DNA from: Flavobacteriales bacterium
Lineage (GTDB): Bacteria > Bacteroidota > Bacteroidia > Flavobacteriales_E > Vicingaceae
Length of the DNA: 64,000 nt
Direction of reading: 5' to 3'
Assembly: GCA_020635795.1 (NCBI GenBank)
Contig: JACJZD010000001.1
Coordinates: 62,001 to 126,000 of the forward strand
How positions within the stretch are numbered: position 1 is the first letter of the stretch; every line of letters begins with the position of its first letter. The notes under the pieces were generated by a model. The model had not been told where the DNA came from. It saw nothing but the letters and a program-made list of their open reading frames with translations, and did not search any database. Positions 24,501 to 32,872 of this stretch are shown piece after piece. Made by a program: the position numbers and the translations under genes.

Positions 24501-24688
24501 TCCAAACAGCTTGTTCTACAGCTTGTCCTACAAATGCAATTACTTTTGGTGACTTGAATGATTCATTAAGTAAAGTTGCAGAAGGAATGAAGCATGATAG
24601 AGCGTATAGAGTTATTGAAGAAGTAGGTCAACAACCTAACATATACTATCAAACTAAAGTTAGAAATTTAAAAAATAGCGAAGCTTAA
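21539..24688 (+). CDS. actB: ACIII subunit ActB: molybdopterin-oxidoreductase-like and ferredoxin domains fused
   Basis: 1049 residues. A twin-arginine-type motif SRRDFLKFLGFG (about residue 50) is followed by a lipobox-like SLAAC, suggesting Tat export and lipid anchoring. Residues about 60-740 resemble the catalytic chain of molybdopterin oxidoreductases, but in characterised ACIII this domain holds no molybdenum cofactor. The C-terminal 300 residues bind clusters through CIGCSACVTSC, CQHCNHAGCETVC, CIGTRYCANNC and CSLC...CSTACP. The 15 cysteines fit three 4Fe-4S and one 3Fe-4S cluster. The clusters form the electron wire from menaquinol oxidation at ActC to the ActA hemes. 34 bases separate it from actA. 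Confidence 0.94.
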   Translation: MANTKKYWKGLEQFNEDPKFLESAKNEFPEHLPVDEFLGDAESLESSSTSRRDFLKFLGFGVAAASLAACETPVTKAIPYLNKPEEITPGVANYYASTYFDGNDYAPILVKTREGRPIFISGNTSSTLTKGAVNARINSSVLSLYDNNRLKNPMMDGKESDWKSVDSAIKNGLANASKVRVLSSTIISDATRSILFDFAGKDATDDKGNVIGRTLDGWVQYNPISYSGILNANQETFGKGVVPTYNFKKAKTIVSIGADFMGNWLDALMYVNDYAQTRKPDADWMSKHYQFEANMSLSGTNADVRVPVKPSEYGAVVAQLLNKLGGSVNAAATKYDDYIAAVAKDLKATAGESIVVCGSNDKNVQILVNAINNLLGNYGKTIDLVRQSNTKRGDDTALLALIKEMNAGEVDALFIYGVDPVFTLGDEFKSALAKVKLSVSFASKMDETAALCKFVCPDNHALESWNDAKPVPGYYSLAQPTISKLFNTRQAQESFLTWKGNSTSYYDYLKAYWEKNIFNQQTSQLFFTDFWNKALHDGVVELPFTSTESLTFNGDIATAYAAIKTAKTGAIEIELTQNIGVGDGAGADNPWLQEMPDPLTKVTWDNYVTMNPAEMLDKGYNINLGQEELANVVNVTVNGKTVENLPVVAQPGQAKGTIGVALGYGKKVGNMTEATGKNAYPLVSLTDAGLSYYGVATLADVSMDYHVAATQTQQTIMGRDSIIRETVIDIYKKGNKEDYNPAHTLLVHEKGEAIKKNIKEIDLWGAQPVENIGHRWGMSIDLNTCIGCSACVTSCVAENNVAVIGKDEVRRGRIMHWMRIDRYYSSDYQEVGKIGDTHDKTKAAENVGGISAYTQMERAADNPHVVHQPMMCQHCNHAGCETVCPVAATTHSNEGLNMMAYNRCIGTRYCANNCAYKVRRFNWYNYKAYKLFTDVNPSQDDLGRMVLNPDVVVRSRGVMEKCSLCVQRIQAGKLDAKKAGTKVEDGSIQTACSTACPTNAITFGDLNDSLSKVAEGMKHDRAYRVIEEVGQQPNIYYQTKVRNLKNSEA

Positions 24689-24714
24689 CAGTTGTTTTAA
24701 AAAAATTTAAAAGA

Positions 24715-26130
24715 ATGCATAAAGAGTCAGCAATAAGAGAACCATTAATATTAGGTCACGACGTTACTTATAGTAAAATAACTAACGATGTGTTGCATAC
24801 AATTGAGAATTCTCCAACAAAAACATGGAAAGTACTAATGACCATTGCAACAATAATTGCTTTATGGGGTGTTGGTTGTATTTTGTATTTATTAGGTACA
24901 GGAATCGGAACGTGGGGATTAAACAATACTGTAGGTTGGGCTTGGGATATCACCAACTTTGTTTGGTGGGTTGGAATCGGTCACGCAGGTACGTTAATTT
25001 CTGCCGTATTATTACTTTTTAGACAAAAATGGAGAATGGCTATTAACCGACCAGCAGAAGCGATGACTATTTTCGCGGTGTTTATGGCTGGTACATTCCC
25101 TATGATTCACATGGGTAGAATTTGGATGGCTTACTGGGTATTACCGCTACCAAACGAATTTGGTTCATTATGGGTCAACTTTAACTCACCATTACTATGG
25201 GACGTATTTGCGATTACTACGTATATGTCAGTATCATTAGTTTTTTGGTACATTGGTTTAATTCCTGATTTTGCAACTATTAGAGATAGAGCTAAAAAAC
25301 CAGTTCCGAAATTAATGTATTCGTTATTGAGTTTTGGATGGACTGGAAATGCTAAAGCTTGGCAACGATTTGAAGAGGTGTCTTTAGTATTAGCTGGTTT
25401 AGCTACTCCTTTAGTATTCTCTGTTCACTCTATTGTATCTATGGATTTTGCTACCTCGGTAATACCAGGTTGGCATACTACCATATTCCCTCCTTACTTT
25501 GTGGCTGGTGCGGTATTCTCTGGATTTGCTATGGTTCAAACCTTAATGATTATTGTGCGTAAAGCAATGAGATTAGAGCAGTATGTTACAATAAAACACA
25601 TCGAATACATGAACATTGTTATTATTGTTACAGGTTCTATAGTTGGTGTAGCATATTTAACAGAGCTTTTTATGTCGTACTATTCAGGTGTTGAATACGA
25701 ATCTTATGCATTTATTAATCGGTTTTCTGGTCCTTACGCATGGGCTTATTGGGCAATGATGACTTGTAACGTAGTTTCTCCTCACTTATTCTGGTCTAAA
25801 AAATTAAGAACAAGTTTAGGGTTTACATTCTTCATGTCTATTATCGTAAACATTGGTATGTGGTTCGAGCGTTTTGTAATCATTGTAACTTCCGTTCATA
25901 GAGATTATTTACCATCAAGTTGGTCAATGTTCTATCCTACTTGGGTTGATATAGGTGTTTATATCGGAACAATAGGTATATTCTCTGTATTCTACTTATT
26001 ATTCTTGAAATATTTCCCAGTATTGGCGTTTAATGAAGTTAAAACAATTTTGAAATCATCAGGTGAAATGTATAAGAACATGTCGGATGAAGATTTTAAG
26101 AAATTACACCCAGTAAAAAAAAATAAATAA
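24715..26130 (+). CDS. actC: ACIII subunit ActC: NrfD/PsrC-like quinol-oxidising membrane protein
   Basis: 471 residues and about ten membrane helices of the NrfD/PsrC family. Typical segments are VGIGHAGTLISAVLLLFRQKWR, MAGTFPMIHMGR, PLVFSVHSIVSMDFA and MYWFERF-like WFERFVIIVTSVHRDYLPSSW. In alternative complex III this subunit forms the menaquinol site next to the ActB iron-sulfur domain and probably a proton path. It begins 26 bases after actB and is followed by actD 27 bases later. No Shine-Dalgarno site is evident. Confidence 0.95.
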   Translation: MHKESAIREPLILGHDVTYSKITNDVLHTIENSPTKTWKVLMTIATIIALWGVGCILYLLGTGIGTWGLNNTVGWAWDITNFVWWVGIGHAGTLISAVLLLFRQKWRMAINRPAEAMTIFAVFMAGTFPMIHMGRIWMAYWVLPLPNEFGSLWVNFNSPLLWDVFAITTYMSVSLVFWYIGLIPDFATIRDRAKKPVPKLMYSLLSFGWTGNAKAWQRFEEVSLVLAGLATPLVFSVHSIVSMDFATSVIPGWHTTIFPPYFVAGAVFSGFAMVQTLMIIVRKAMRLEQYVTIKHIEYMNIVIIVTGSIVGVAYLTELFMSYYSGVEYESYAFINRFSGPYAWAYWAMMTCNVVSPHLFWSKKLRTSLGFTFFMSIIVNIGMWFERFVIIVTSVHRDYLPSSWSMFYPTWVDIGVYIGTIGIFSVFYLLFLKYFPVLAFNEVKTILKSSGEMYKNMSDEDFKKLHPVKKNK

Positions 26131-26157
26131 TTTATAGTTTATTGAATATTTAAAACT

Positions 26158-26688
26158 ATGTCAGATAAAAAAATATACGCAGTTTATGATGATGATTATG
26201 TGCTTTTAGAAAGTGCAAAACATCTTGTTGCTAAAGGCATTTATATTAGAGATGTATTTTCTCCATTTCCAATTCATGGTTTAGATCCAGTTATTGGGTT
26301 AAAAAGAACACGTATTGCTATAACTGCATTTATATATGGAATGATAGGTGTTTCATTAGCATTGTTAGGTATGTGGTATTTTATGATTCAGGATTGGCCA
26401 TTGAATATTGGAGGAAAACCAAATTTCTCATTAATTGATAATTTACCAGCATTTATACCTGTAACTTTTGAGTTTGGTGTTTTATGTGCTGCTCATGGTA
26501 TGGCAATTACTTATTTATTAAGAAACTGGACTTTGCCAGGATTTAAAGGAAGAAATCCCTACCCAAGAACAACAGACGATAGATTTGTTATGGAGATTCA
26601 CACTCACGATAACGAAATGTCAGAAGAAGAAATTAAATCATTGATTAACGAAACTTGTGTTTTGGAAGTTGATGTTAAGAATTCATAA
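26158..26688 (+). CDS. actD: ACIII subunit ActD (DUF3341)
   Basis: 176 residues. A soluble N-terminal domain (KIYAVYDDDYVLLESAKHLVAKG) with the conserved FSPFPIHGLDPVIGLKRTRI precedes two membrane helices (about 60-82 and 100-122). An acidic C-terminal tail follows. DUF3341 proteins are the ActD subunit of alternative complex III, which packs beside ActC; it has no cofactor. Order and spacing in the operon are canonical. Confidence 0.93.
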   Translation: MSDKKIYAVYDDDYVLLESAKHLVAKGIYIRDVFSPFPIHGLDPVIGLKRTRIAITAFIYGMIGVSLALLGMWYFMIQDWPLNIGGKPNFSLIDNLPAFIPVTFEFGVLCAAHGMAITYLLRNWTLPGFKGRNPYPRTTDDRFVMEIHTHDNEMSEEEIKSLINETCVLEVDVKNS

Positions 26689-26701
26689 TTTATAGAAAGT
26701 A

Positions 26702-27352
26702 ATGTTTATGAAAAATAAGTATCATAATATTTTAGCCAAACTTGCATTTTCTTTTGTGTTGGTTTCAGTTTTTTCATGTAAAGAAAAAAATGGATTAGCT
26801 CCAGAATACATGCCAGACATGTATCGTTCTCCTGCTGTTGAACCGTATGTTGATTATGGTGATATAAAAGATAGAACAAACGAAGAATTTACAAACACCA
26901 TGTCTGTAAGAACTCCAGTAAATGGAACTATTCCAAGAGGGTTTACTCCTTATGCATACGAAAATAATGCAGATGGTTATATGTTGGCAGGTCAAAATTT
27001 AAAAAACCCAATCGCATATAGTGATGTAGTTGGAAAACAAGGTGAAGAATTGTATGGTATGTTCTGCGTTCATTGTCATGGTAAAACAGGACAAGGAGAT
27101 GGAATTTTGGTTGAAAGAGAAAAATTCCCTCCACTTCCAGTTAAATTTAATCCTGGATTGGATATTTCTGAAGGAAAAATGTTTCACTCAATTACCTACG
27201 GAAAGGGTTTAATGGGGCCTCATGCCTCACAATTAAATAAAGAAGAAAGATGGAAATTGATTCACTTCATAAGAACTAAATTTATGAACGAAGGTCAAAC
27301 TGCTGTTGTTGCTGTTGATAGTAATGTTGTTACAGAAGAAGTTCCTCAATAA
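26702..27352 (+). CDS. actE: ACIII subunit ActE: lipoprotein monoheme cytochrome c
   Basis: 216 residues. The signal ends in the lipobox VSVFSC (Cys about 25), so the protein is lipid-anchored in the periplasm. One heme site, CVHCHGKTGQGDG, occurs at about residue 122, with a Met ligand likely from GLMGPHASQL. Conserved ACIII ActE features are the YMPDMYRSPAVEPY stretch and PVNGTIPRGFTPY. It probably passes electrons to the aa3 oxidase or to a soluble cytochrome. ATGs occur at residues 1 and 3; either leaves the lipobox intact. Confidence 0.94.
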   Translation: MFMKNKYHNILAKLAFSFVLVSVFSCKEKNGLAPEYMPDMYRSPAVEPYVDYGDIKDRTNEEFTNTMSVRTPVNGTIPRGFTPYAYENNADGYMLAGQNLKNPIAYSDVVGKQGEELYGMFCVHCHGKTGQGDGILVEREKFPPLPVKFNPGLDISEGKMFHSITYGKGLMGPHASQLNKEERWKLIHFIRTKFMNEGQTAVVAVDSNVVTEEVPQ

Positions 27353-27380
27353 TTTTTAGACTAATAAAACATTTATAAAA

Positions 27381-28589
27381 ATGGAATATAAAGTATCAAA
27401 AAAAGCAAACATTACCACTATACTTTTAATAGTTATTGGTTTAGCTTCATTCTTAATCGGATTATCTACTAGTCACGGACATACTGGACAAAGAGTTTGG
27501 GCTAATTTATTAGTAAACGGATATTTTTTCTTTACTATTTCTTTAGCATCATTGTTTTTTGTGGCGTTGCAGTTTATTGCAGAAATGGCATGGGGTGTTA
27601 CAACACAACGTGTTTTTCAAGCAACAATGAGTTTTATGCCAATTTCAGCCGTTGTTTTATTGCTGGTGTTTATCGGTGGGTCAATGCATTGGAACCATAT
27701 TTATCACTGGATGGCAGAAGGTATTACTGATCCATCAAGTGAACATTATGATGCAATTATTGCTGGTAAATCTGCATATTTAAATCAACCATTCTTTTGG
27801 GGTAGAACAATTGTTTATTTTGCAGTATGGATGTTTTTTGCAAATTGGTTTGTTAAAAAATCAAGAGCTGAAGATCAATTGACAGTTGCTCATGGAGAAG
27901 CAAACCCAATCTATAAAAAATCAATTTTTATGGGAGTATTGTTTATCGCATTTTTTGCTTACACATCTTCATCATCAGCATGGGATTGGTTAATGTCTAT
28001 TGATACGCACTGGTTTAGTACTATGTATGGATGGTATTCGTTTTCAGGAATGTGGGTTTCTTCTATAACATTTGTATTGTTATTGGTTATTTACTTAAAA
28101 TCGTTAGGCTACCTTAAAGAAGTGAACGATAGTCATTTACATGATTTAGGAAAATGGATGTTTGCAATTAGCATGTTGTGGGCTTATTTATGGTTCTCTC
28201 AATTTATGTTAATTTGGTATTCTGACATACCTGAAGAAGTAACCTATTATGTTGAAAGATTTAACGATTACAAATTACTTTATTTAGGAACTTTCTTTGT
28301 AAACTTCTTATTACCGTTCTTTGTTTTAATGTCGAGAGATGCTAAAAAGAATGTGGTATTTTTAATTCCTGTTGCAATAATTATTTTTGTTGCTCACTGG
28401 CTGGATGTATTGGTGATGGTTTTACCTGGAACAATGCACAATCATGGTAGTTTAGGAGCTATCGAAATAGGTATGTTTTTAACATTCTTAGGATTGTTTA
28501 TCATGGTAACATTAAGAGCTTTAACTAAAGCTCCATTGATGCCAAAAAATCACCCAATGTATGATGAGAGTGTTCATTTACACACTTAA
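27381..28589 (+). CDS. actF: ACIII subunit ActF: membrane subunit related to ActC
   Basis: 402 residues with about ten membrane helices. Conserved elements include GSMHWNHIYHWM, YLNQPFFWGRTIVYF, TSSSSAWDWLMSIDTHWFSTMYGWYSF, FAISMLWAYLWFSQFMLIWYSDIPEE and HWLDVLVMVLPG. In alternative complex III ActF is a membrane partner of ActC and may provide a proton channel. It is the last gene of the operon and is followed by a terminator 21 bases downstream, so the oxidase genes are transcribed separately. Confidence 0.94.
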   Translation: MEYKVSKKANITTILLIVIGLASFLIGLSTSHGHTGQRVWANLLVNGYFFFTISLASLFFVALQFIAEMAWGVTTQRVFQATMSFMPISAVVLLLVFIGGSMHWNHIYHWMAEGITDPSSEHYDAIIAGKSAYLNQPFFWGRTIVYFAVWMFFANWFVKKSRAEDQLTVAHGEANPIYKKSIFMGVLFIAFFAYTSSSSAWDWLMSIDTHWFSTMYGWYSFSGMWVSSITFVLLLVIYLKSLGYLKEVNDSHLHDLGKWMFAISMLWAYLWFSQFMLIWYSDIPEEVTYYVERFNDYKLLYLGTFFVNFLLPFFVLMSRDAKKNVVFLIPVAIIIFVAHWLDVLVMVLPGTMHNHGSLGAIEIGMFLTFLGLFIMVTLRALTKAPLMPKNHPMYDESVHLHT

Positions 28590-28608
28590 TTGATATGAAA
28601 ATAAATTT

Positions 28609-28636
28609 GAGCCCATATTTTATGGGCTTTTTTTTT
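28609..28636 (+). terminator. Rho-independent terminator of the ACIII operon
   Basis: GCCCATA/TATGGGC stem with a TTT loop followed by T9. The downstream Crp/Fnr ATG comes only 5 bases after the T-tract. Confidence 0.9.
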
Positions 28637-28641
28637 GAGCT

Positions 28642-29337
28642 ATGGATTATTGTTTAGGAAATTGCGTAGGTTGTTTAAAAGTCAACCATTCATTATTTAA
28701 CGATTTAAGCGATAAAGAACTTGAATTAATGAATAGAGATAGAAGTAAGCTTTTTTTTAAAAGGGGAGATGTCATTTTTAGAGTTGGAGCTATTCCACTG
28801 GGTTTATATTGTTTGAATGCTGGCAAAGTTAAATTAGTTAAAGAAGGTAAGATTGAAGATGAATTTATTGTAGGTTTAACAAAGCCTGTTGATTTTTTAG
28901 GTTTCGACAATTTAATGTCTGATACAGCTTATAAGTATTCGGCTATTGCAATAGAAGAGGTTTCAATTTGTGTAATTAAAAAACAAAATTTGTTCGAAGT
29001 TATATCTAAAAATGCCGATTTAGCCAATAAAATAATTCAGCACCTCTCTCAAAAATTAATACAACAAAACGAAAGATTGTTGATTCTTACTCAAACAAAA
29101 TTAGAGTCTAGATTAGCCTATACATTAATAGATTTAATTAATTTTTATGGATTTGAAGCTGATGGTAAAACACTTGCGGTTGAATTGAAACGAAAAGAAT
29201 TGGCATCTTTATCGAGTATGAATACGGCAAATGTGATAAGAATGATGTCTCATTTAAAAAAGATAAAAATAATTGACACCAAGCTTCGAAAAATTCAAAT
29301 ATTAAAACTAGATTTATTAAAAAATCTGGTAGATTAG
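28642..29337 (+). CDS. Crp/Fnr-family regulator with N-terminal cysteine cluster
   Basis: 231 residues. The N-terminus MDYCLGNCVGC places cysteines at 4, 8 and 11, resembling the iron-sulfur (oxygen-sensing) motif of FNR; Cys residues further on (in LYCLNAGK and SICVIKK) could supply a fourth ligand. A cyclic-nucleotide-binding-like beta barrel spans about 20-130, followed by a dimerisation helix and a winged helix-turn-helix with LKRKELASLSSMNTANVIRMMSHLKK. It sits alone between the ACIII terminator and the oxidase operon, which makes respiration genes its likely targets. Its ATG lies 5 bases after the terminator, so its own promoter or read-through is needed. Confidence 0.88.
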   Translation: MDYCLGNCVGCLKVNHSLFNDLSDKELELMNRDRSKLFFKRGDVIFRVGAIPLGLYCLNAGKVKLVKEGKIEDEFIVGLTKPVDFLGFDNLMSDTAYKYSAIAIEEVSICVIKKQNLFEVISKNADLANKIIQHLSQKLIQQNERLLILTQTKLESRLAYTLIDLINFYGFEADGKTLAVELKRKELASLSSMNTANVIRMMSHLKKIKIIDTKLRKIQILKLDLLKNLVD

Positions 29338-29374
29338 TATAGCAAAAAAAATATTTTTTTTGTTTGACAGAAAA

Positions 29375-29406
29375 TTTGTAATATTTTAGGAAAATATCTA
29401 TTTTCG
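29375..29406 (+). promoter_or_regulatory. Candidate promoter of the cytochrome oxidase operon
   Basis: TTTG (29375-29378) and, after 20 bases, TATTTTCG (29399-29406; one mismatch to TAnnTTTG). Transcription would begin near 29412, about 54 bases before coxB and just before a 16-bp palindrome. Confidence 0.36.
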
Positions 29407-29417
29407 GGCTTTTAAAT

Positions 29418-29433
29418 TATGTTATATAACATA
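29418..29433. promoter_or_regulatory. 16-bp palindrome, candidate operator before coxB
   Basis: TATGTTATATAACATA is a perfect palindrome. Its 5-4-5 geometry (ATGTT-N4-AACAT) is that of Crp/Fnr-family sites. It lies 33 bases before coxB and 80 bases after the Crp/Fnr gene stop. Confidence 0.45.
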
Positions 29434-29465
29434 CGATTTAATAACAATTAAAGATTGAACAAACT

Positions 29466-30443
29466 ATGATGGTATTATTGGTAAGTGTAACTGTATTATT
29501 GGTTATCATTTCGGCGGCGCAAATATTGAAGATTGCTGAATTAAGTGCTATTAGTAAAGGCGAAAAAGTTTACGAAATTTCGGAAAAAGAGAATAGAGTT
29601 CAATCTATTTTAATGTTGGTTTTCCTTGTGTTTTATTTTGCATTTTTTGCTTGGCAATATGTTAAATGGGGAGATTTAATGTTGCCTGTTTCTGCTTCAG
29701 AGCATGGGGTTGGGATAGATAACCTGATGAATATTACTTGGTTGCTTATTATTCCAGTATTTATCGTTACTCATATTTTATTGTTTTGGTTTGGGTTTAA
29801 ATATGCTTACAAAGCAAATAGAAAAGCAGTATTCTTTTCTCATAGCAATAAATTAGAATTAATTTGGACAATTATACCTTCTTTAGCATTGACAGTATTG
29901 ATTCTTTATGGATTAAACAACTGGAATAAAATAATGACTCCTGTTAATACTGAGGAAGAGCATGTGTTAATTGAATTAGTTGGTCAACAGTTCTCATGGG
30001 GAGCAAGATATGCTGGTAATGATAAAAAGTTAGGAAGAGCGCATGTGAATTATATTGAAGGAACAAACTTTATGGGTATTGATGCATCAGACGATAATTC
30101 AAAAGATGATATCGTTGTAAAAGGAGAGTTTCATTTACCAGTTAATGTGCCAGTACAATTTGTATTTCGTTCAAATGATATTATTCATAGTGCATATATG
30201 CCTCACTTTAGAGCTCAAATGAACTGTGTTCCAGGGTTAAAAACACAATTTAATTTTGTCCCTACTATTACAACAAAAGAGATGAAAAAAATAACCAATA
30301 ATGAAAACTTCGAGTATTTGTTATTGTGTAATAAAATTTGTGGTGCAGCACACTATAATATGCAAATGAATATCGTTGTTGAAAGTAAAGAGGATTATGA
30401 AAAATGGCTTTCTTCACAAAAACAATTTGCTTCAAATAATTAA
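29466..30443 (+). CDS. coxB: Cytochrome c oxidase subunit II
   Basis: 325 residues. Four hydrophobic segments occupy the N-terminal half (about 2-20, 48-66, 87-108, 133-155), two more than the classical two. The periplasmic cupredoxin domain holds the CuA site: the His in SAYMPHFRAQMN and the loop CNKICGAAHYNM, which supplies two Cys, His and Met. The Glu of the classical CxExC loop is Lys here, tolerable because that position binds through its backbone. It receives electrons from ACIII or a cytochrome c. ATGs at 29466 and 29469 are equivalent. First gene of the oxidase operon. Confidence 0.95.
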   Translation: MMVLLVSVTVLLVIISAAQILKIAELSAISKGEKVYEISEKENRVQSILMLVFLVFYFAFFAWQYVKWGDLMLPVSASEHGVGIDNLMNITWLLIIPVFIVTHILLFWFGFKYAYKANRKAVFFSHSNKLELIWTIIPSLALTVLILYGLNNWNKIMTPVNTEEEHVLIELVGQQFSWGARYAGNDKKLGRAHVNYIEGTNFMGIDASDDNSKDDIVVKGEFHLPVNVPVQFVFRSNDIIHSAYMPHFRAQMNCVPGLKTQFNFVPTITTKEMKKITNNENFEYLLLCNKICGAAHYNMQMNIVVESKEDYEKWLSSQKQFASNN

Positions 30444-30472
30444 TTAGAATTTATACTAAATAAGATAATAGA

Positions 30473-32251
30473 ATGAGTACACATCATCATCACGATCAAG
30501 ATTTTTTATTTAAGTACGTTTTTAGTACTGACCATAAAATGATATCAAAACAGTTCTTGATAACTGGTTTTATAATGGGTTTTATTGGTATGATAATGTC
30601 CACACTTTTTAGGTTGCAATTAGGTTGGCCAGGAGAAAGTTTTTGGATAGTTGATAAATTGTTGGGCTCGTGGGCAGAAAATGGGGTAATGGCTCCTGAT
30701 AAATATTTGGCGTTGGTTACCATGCACGGAACAATTATGGTTTTCTTTTTACTTACTGCTGGTTTAAGTGGAACTTTTAGTAATTTACTTATTCCATTAC
30801 AAATAGGGGCAAGAGATATGGCTTCTGGTTTCTTAAACATGTTGTCTTATTGGTTCTTCTTTCTCTCAAGTGTAATTATGCTAATTTCTTTAGGTGTTGA
30901 GGGTGGTGCTGCTTCTGCAGGATGGACTATTTATCCGCCTTTAAGTGCATTGCCTCAAGCTATTCCAGGCTCTGGATTAGGAATGACATTATGGTTAGTA
31001 GCTATGGCTATTTTCATTGTTTCATCATTATTAGGTAGTTTAAATTACATTGTTACAATTCTTAACTTACGTACCAAAGGAATGAGTATGACAAGATTGC
31101 CGTTAACGATTTGGGCGTTTTTGTTAACTGCTATTATTGGTGTAGTTTCTTTCCCAGTTTTATTATCTGCGGCTTTATTGTTGATTTTTGATAGAAGTTT
31201 TGGAACAAGTTTCTATTTGTCGGATATTTATATTGGTGGTCAAGTATTAGAGCATTCAGGTGGTAGCCCAATTTTATTTGAGCACTTATTCTGGTTCTTA
31301 GGTCATCCTGAGGTATACATTGTATTATTACCAGCTTTAGGGATTACTTCAGAAATTATTTCTACCATGACTAGAAAGCCAATTTTTGGTTATAGAGCCA
31401 TGATTGGATCGATGATTGCAATTGCTTTCTTATCTACTATTGTTTGGGGTCACCATATGTTTGTGACAGGGATGAATCCGTTTTTAGGAGCTGTATTTAC
31501 TTTTACGACATTATTAATTGCAATACCTTCTGCTGTTAAAGTATTTAACTACTTAACTACTTTATGGAAAGGAAACATTAAATTTTCTCCTGCCACTTTA
31601 TTTAGTATCGGTTTAGTTTCTACCTTTATCTCAGGAGGATTAACGGGATTAATCTTAGGTGATTCAGCTCTTGATATCAATGTTCATGATACATACTTTG
31701 TTGTTGGTCACTTCCATATTGTAATGGGTCTTTCTGCTATATTTGGAATGTTCGCAGGTGTTTATCACTGGTTTCCAAAATTGTTTGGTAGAATGATGAA
31801 CAACAAACTTGGTAATTTACATTTTTGGATAACAATTGTTTGTGCTTATGGAGTATTCTTTCCGATGCACTTTTTAGGCTTAGCAGGTGTTCCGAGAAGA
31901 TATTATACTAATTCTGAATTTCCTTTATTTGATAATTTATTAGACATAAATGTACTGATAAGCACCTTTGCAATTGTTATTGCATTTGGTCAATTGTTAT
32001 TTTTATACAATTTTGTTTATAGTGCATTAAGAGGTCCTAAAGCACCTCAAAACCCTTGGGATAGTAACTCATTAGAGTGGACTGCTCCGGTTGAACATAT
32101 TCATGGAAATTGGTATGGTGATATTCCGGAAGTTCACAGATGGCCTTACGACTATAGCAAAGTAGATGAAAATGGAGAATACATTGGAGGTAAAGATTTT
32201 ATCCCACAAACTACTCCATTATACGATAATGAAACTGACGAAGCACATTAA
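30473..32251 (+). CDS. coxA: Cytochrome c oxidase subunit I (aa3-type)
   Basis: 592 residues and about 12 helices. It carries the heme a and heme a3-CuB centres where oxygen is reduced. Key motifs are the heme ligand His in TMHGTIMVFF, WFLGHPEVYIVLLPALG (CuB His cross-linked to Tyr, and the D-channel Glu), the histidine pair in WGHHMFVTGM, and HDTYFVVGHFHIVMG (ligands of both hemes). The presence of GHPEVY places it in the A family of heme-copper oxidases. The gene starts 29 bases after coxB and encodes a His-rich N-terminus (MSTHHHHDQD). Confidence 0.97.
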   Translation: MSTHHHHDQDFLFKYVFSTDHKMISKQFLITGFIMGFIGMIMSTLFRLQLGWPGESFWIVDKLLGSWAENGVMAPDKYLALVTMHGTIMVFFLLTAGLSGTFSNLLIPLQIGARDMASGFLNMLSYWFFFLSSVIMLISLGVEGGAASAGWTIYPPLSALPQAIPGSGLGMTLWLVAMAIFIVSSLLGSLNYIVTILNLRTKGMSMTRLPLTIWAFLLTAIIGVVSFPVLLSAALLLIFDRSFGTSFYLSDIYIGGQVLEHSGGSPILFEHLFWFLGHPEVYIVLLPALGITSEIISTMTRKPIFGYRAMIGSMIAIAFLSTIVWGHHMFVTGMNPFLGAVFTFTTLLIAIPSAVKVFNYLTTLWKGNIKFSPATLFSIGLVSTFISGGLTGLILGDSALDINVHDTYFVVGHFHIVMGLSAIFGMFAGVYHWFPKLFGRMMNNKLGNLHFWITIVCAYGVFFPMHFLGLAGVPRRYYTNSEFPLFDNLLDINVLISTFAIVIAFGQLLFLYNFVYSALRGPKAPQNPWDSNSLEWTAPVEHIHGNWYGDIPEVHRWPYDYSKVDENGEYIGGKDFIPQTTPLYDNETDEAH

Positions 32252-32258
32252 TTAGGAA

Positions 32259-32855
32259 ATGGCAGTAATTACGTTACAAGACAATATGACGACTAAAGCT
32301 GAAATTCGTAAGAAAACAGCGAAGCCTTTACTATGGATTGGTATAGTAAGTATTGTTATGTTTTTTAGTGGTTGGACTAGTGCTGTAATTGTAAGTAAAG
32401 GTGGTAATGGAAATTGGTTAAATATTGAATTGCCATTTGCATTTGCTTTAAGTTCTATTATTATTATATTGAGTAGCCTTACATATCATTTTGGATTTAT
32501 TTCCATTAAAAAAGACAACAAGAACGCGTTAAAACTTACCAGTGTTGCAACATTAATACTTGGGTTTTTATTTGTTGTTAGTCAATATTATGGATGGAAA
32601 GAGTTGTACTCAAATGGAATAGTAGCTACTGGATCAAGTAGTACAAGTGCAAGTTCATTTATCTATTTAATTACAGTTTTTCATGTGTTACATTTATTAG
32701 CGGGAATTATTTCGTTAATAGTAGTTGCGGTAAAATCATATAAGGAAAAATATAATTCGTCTAATTTTTTAGGTGTAGAGGTAAGTCTAATTTACTGGCA
32801 CTTTTTAGGTGTTTTATGGATTTACTTGTTTTTATTTTTAAAATATATAGCTTAA
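32259..32855 (+). CDS. Cytochrome c oxidase subunit III-like protein (first copy)
   Basis: 198 residues and five membrane helices of the heme-copper oxidase subunit III family. The recognisable parts are LLWIGIVSIVMFFSGWTSAVIV, FHVLHLLAGIISLIVVAVKSY and VSLIYWHFLGVLWIYLFLFLKY; the last is the conserved C-terminal helix with YWHF.VLW. It starts eight bases after the coxA stop. A second, longer subunit III gene follows. Such tandem pairs are usual in Bacteroidota oxidase operons. Subunit III stabilises the core and its proton uptake. Confidence 0.9.
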   Translation: MAVITLQDNMTTKAEIRKKTAKPLLWIGIVSIVMFFSGWTSAVIVSKGGNGNWLNIELPFAFALSSIIIILSSLTYHFGFISIKKDNKNALKLTSVATLILGFLFVVSQYYGWKELYSNGIVATGSSSTSASSFIYLITVFHVLHLLAGIISLIVVAVKSYKEKYNSSNFLGVEVSLIYWHFLGVLWIYLFLFLKYIA

Positions 32856-32872
32856 TAATAATATTTAGTATT

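Noticed and set aside
21539..24688. ActB as a true molybdenum enzyme (formate dehydrogenase or polysulfide reductase type)
   Set aside because: The gene is embedded in a complete actABCDEF order with multiheme ActA and DUF3341 ActD; in characterised ACIII this domain binds no molybdenum cofactor.
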